This document shows positions 63,844 through 64,000 of a stretch of DNA of 64,000 nt, piece by piece. The position numbers were made by a program, and so were the translations under genes. The stretch covers positions 1 to 64,000 of the forward strand of contig NZ_JAIPUT010000017.1 of assembly GCF_020055635.1 (NCBI RefSeq), read 5' to 3'. Each line of letters opens with the position of its first letter. Position 1 is the first letter of the stretch. The notes under the pieces were generated by a model that saw nothing but the letters and a program-made list of their open reading frames with translations, made no database searches and had not been told where the DNA came from. The DNA comes from Marivita sp. Lineage in GTDB: Bacteria; Pseudomonadota; Alphaproteobacteria; Rhodobacterales; Rhodobacteraceae.

Positions 63844-64000
63844 ATGCGCGCAGCCATTGCGACCGGAGAATATCATCTGGGCGGTGAGACCTTCATCAAC
63901 CGCCACATCGAGCATCTGTTCGGTGGCAATACGGTTGTGGTCTGCGGTCGGTTTCGGGGCGACAACCCGTACGGCAAGCCGTATTTCGTCAGGCGCGATG
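63844..64000 (+). CDS. Probable glycosyltransferase (GT4-like), 3' end cut by the window edge
   Basis: Starts at ATG 63844 and runs open to the window end (52 codons). The N-terminus has EYHLGGETFINRHIEHLFGG, then NTVVVCGRFRG; the ETFI-x-x-H/E-I pattern near residue 14 is typical of family 4 glycosyltransferases, where it lies in the first Rossmann domain. The rest is outside the window, so the assignment is provisional. The 143 bp between tRNA-Thr and this gene show no clear feature. Confidence 0.5.
   Translation, partial: MRAAIATGEYHLGGETFINRHIEHLFGGNTVVVCGRFRGDNPYGKPYFVRRD

Overview
The window is a 64 kb piece of a GC-rich alphaproteobacterial chromosome, most likely a marine Rhodobacteraceae (Roseobacter-group) species. 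This rests on gene content and order: a tmk-holB-tatD-MBL run, a sigK/rskA-type ECF pair, separate cobS and cobT, a division/cell-wall (dcw) cluster with DUF2484 genes between murB and murC, and murA-DUF2948-hisD synteny. It also rests on strong G/C third-position bias. No insertion sequence, prophage, CRISPR array or plasmid backbone was seen. The genus cannot be fixed from the sequence alone.

Layout. 1-4.8 kb: a plus-strand housekeeping run (tmk, cut by the window edge; holB; tatD; metallo-beta-lactamase-fold hydrolase; AEC transporter; small secreted protein). 5-12 kb: tex and a two-gene RND efflux system without a neighbouring outer-membrane channel. 12.2-22.4 kb: tRNA-Leu(GAG), a DUF2306 membrane protein divergent from a membrane-anchored LytTR regulator, a secreted peptidoglycan-binding-domain protein, lipB, a Tat-exported PhoX phosphatase, ctaD with its own terminator and an FNR-like box upstream, DUF2244, a glycosyltransferase-like protein and a YqeY-like protein. 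22.5-28.6 kb: carA, a membrane GT2 glycosyltransferase fused to a GspE/MshE-N-like domain, a GntR/FCD regulator, a pyrimidine-nucleotidase-like HAD protein and a UbiH-family monooxygenase.

28.6-38 kb: an ECF sigma factor and RskA-like anti-sigma factor followed on the same strand by a FAS1 protein and an exported MsrB, then the aerobic cobaltochelatase genes cobS and cobT separated by two uncharacterised secreted proteins, then aminopeptidase P and DUF427. 38-55 kb: a ClC chloride protein and a minus-strand block that reads, in transcription order, ftsW-murG-murC-DUF2484-DUF2484-murB-ddl-ftsQ-ftsA-ftsZ-lpxC-bamD-recN. A plus-strand BLUF photoreceptor gene is inserted between ftsA and ftsZ. 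55-64 kb: a plus-strand island (BaiN-like flavoprotein, two tandem paralogues of unknown function, a small secreted protein) separates ftsW from a second minus-strand operon (55-aa protein, murA, DUF2948, GNAT, hisD, murD). tRNA-Thr(GGT) and the start of a probable glycosyltransferase end the window.

Together the right half supplies most of the peptidoglycan precursor pathway (murA, murB, murC, murD, ddl, murG), the division core (ftsZ, ftsA, ftsQ, ftsW) and outer-membrane biogenesis (lpxC, bamD). The observations most worth following are the tandem GDWD-motif paralogues (56.4-57.7 kb), the sigma/anti-sigma/FAS1/MsrB locus, the GT2 fusion with a stable hairpin over its start codon, the BLUF gene inside the division cluster, and a family of paired palindromes and hairpin clusters in several intergenic gaps. 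All functions are inferred from sequence read by eye. No database search was run.
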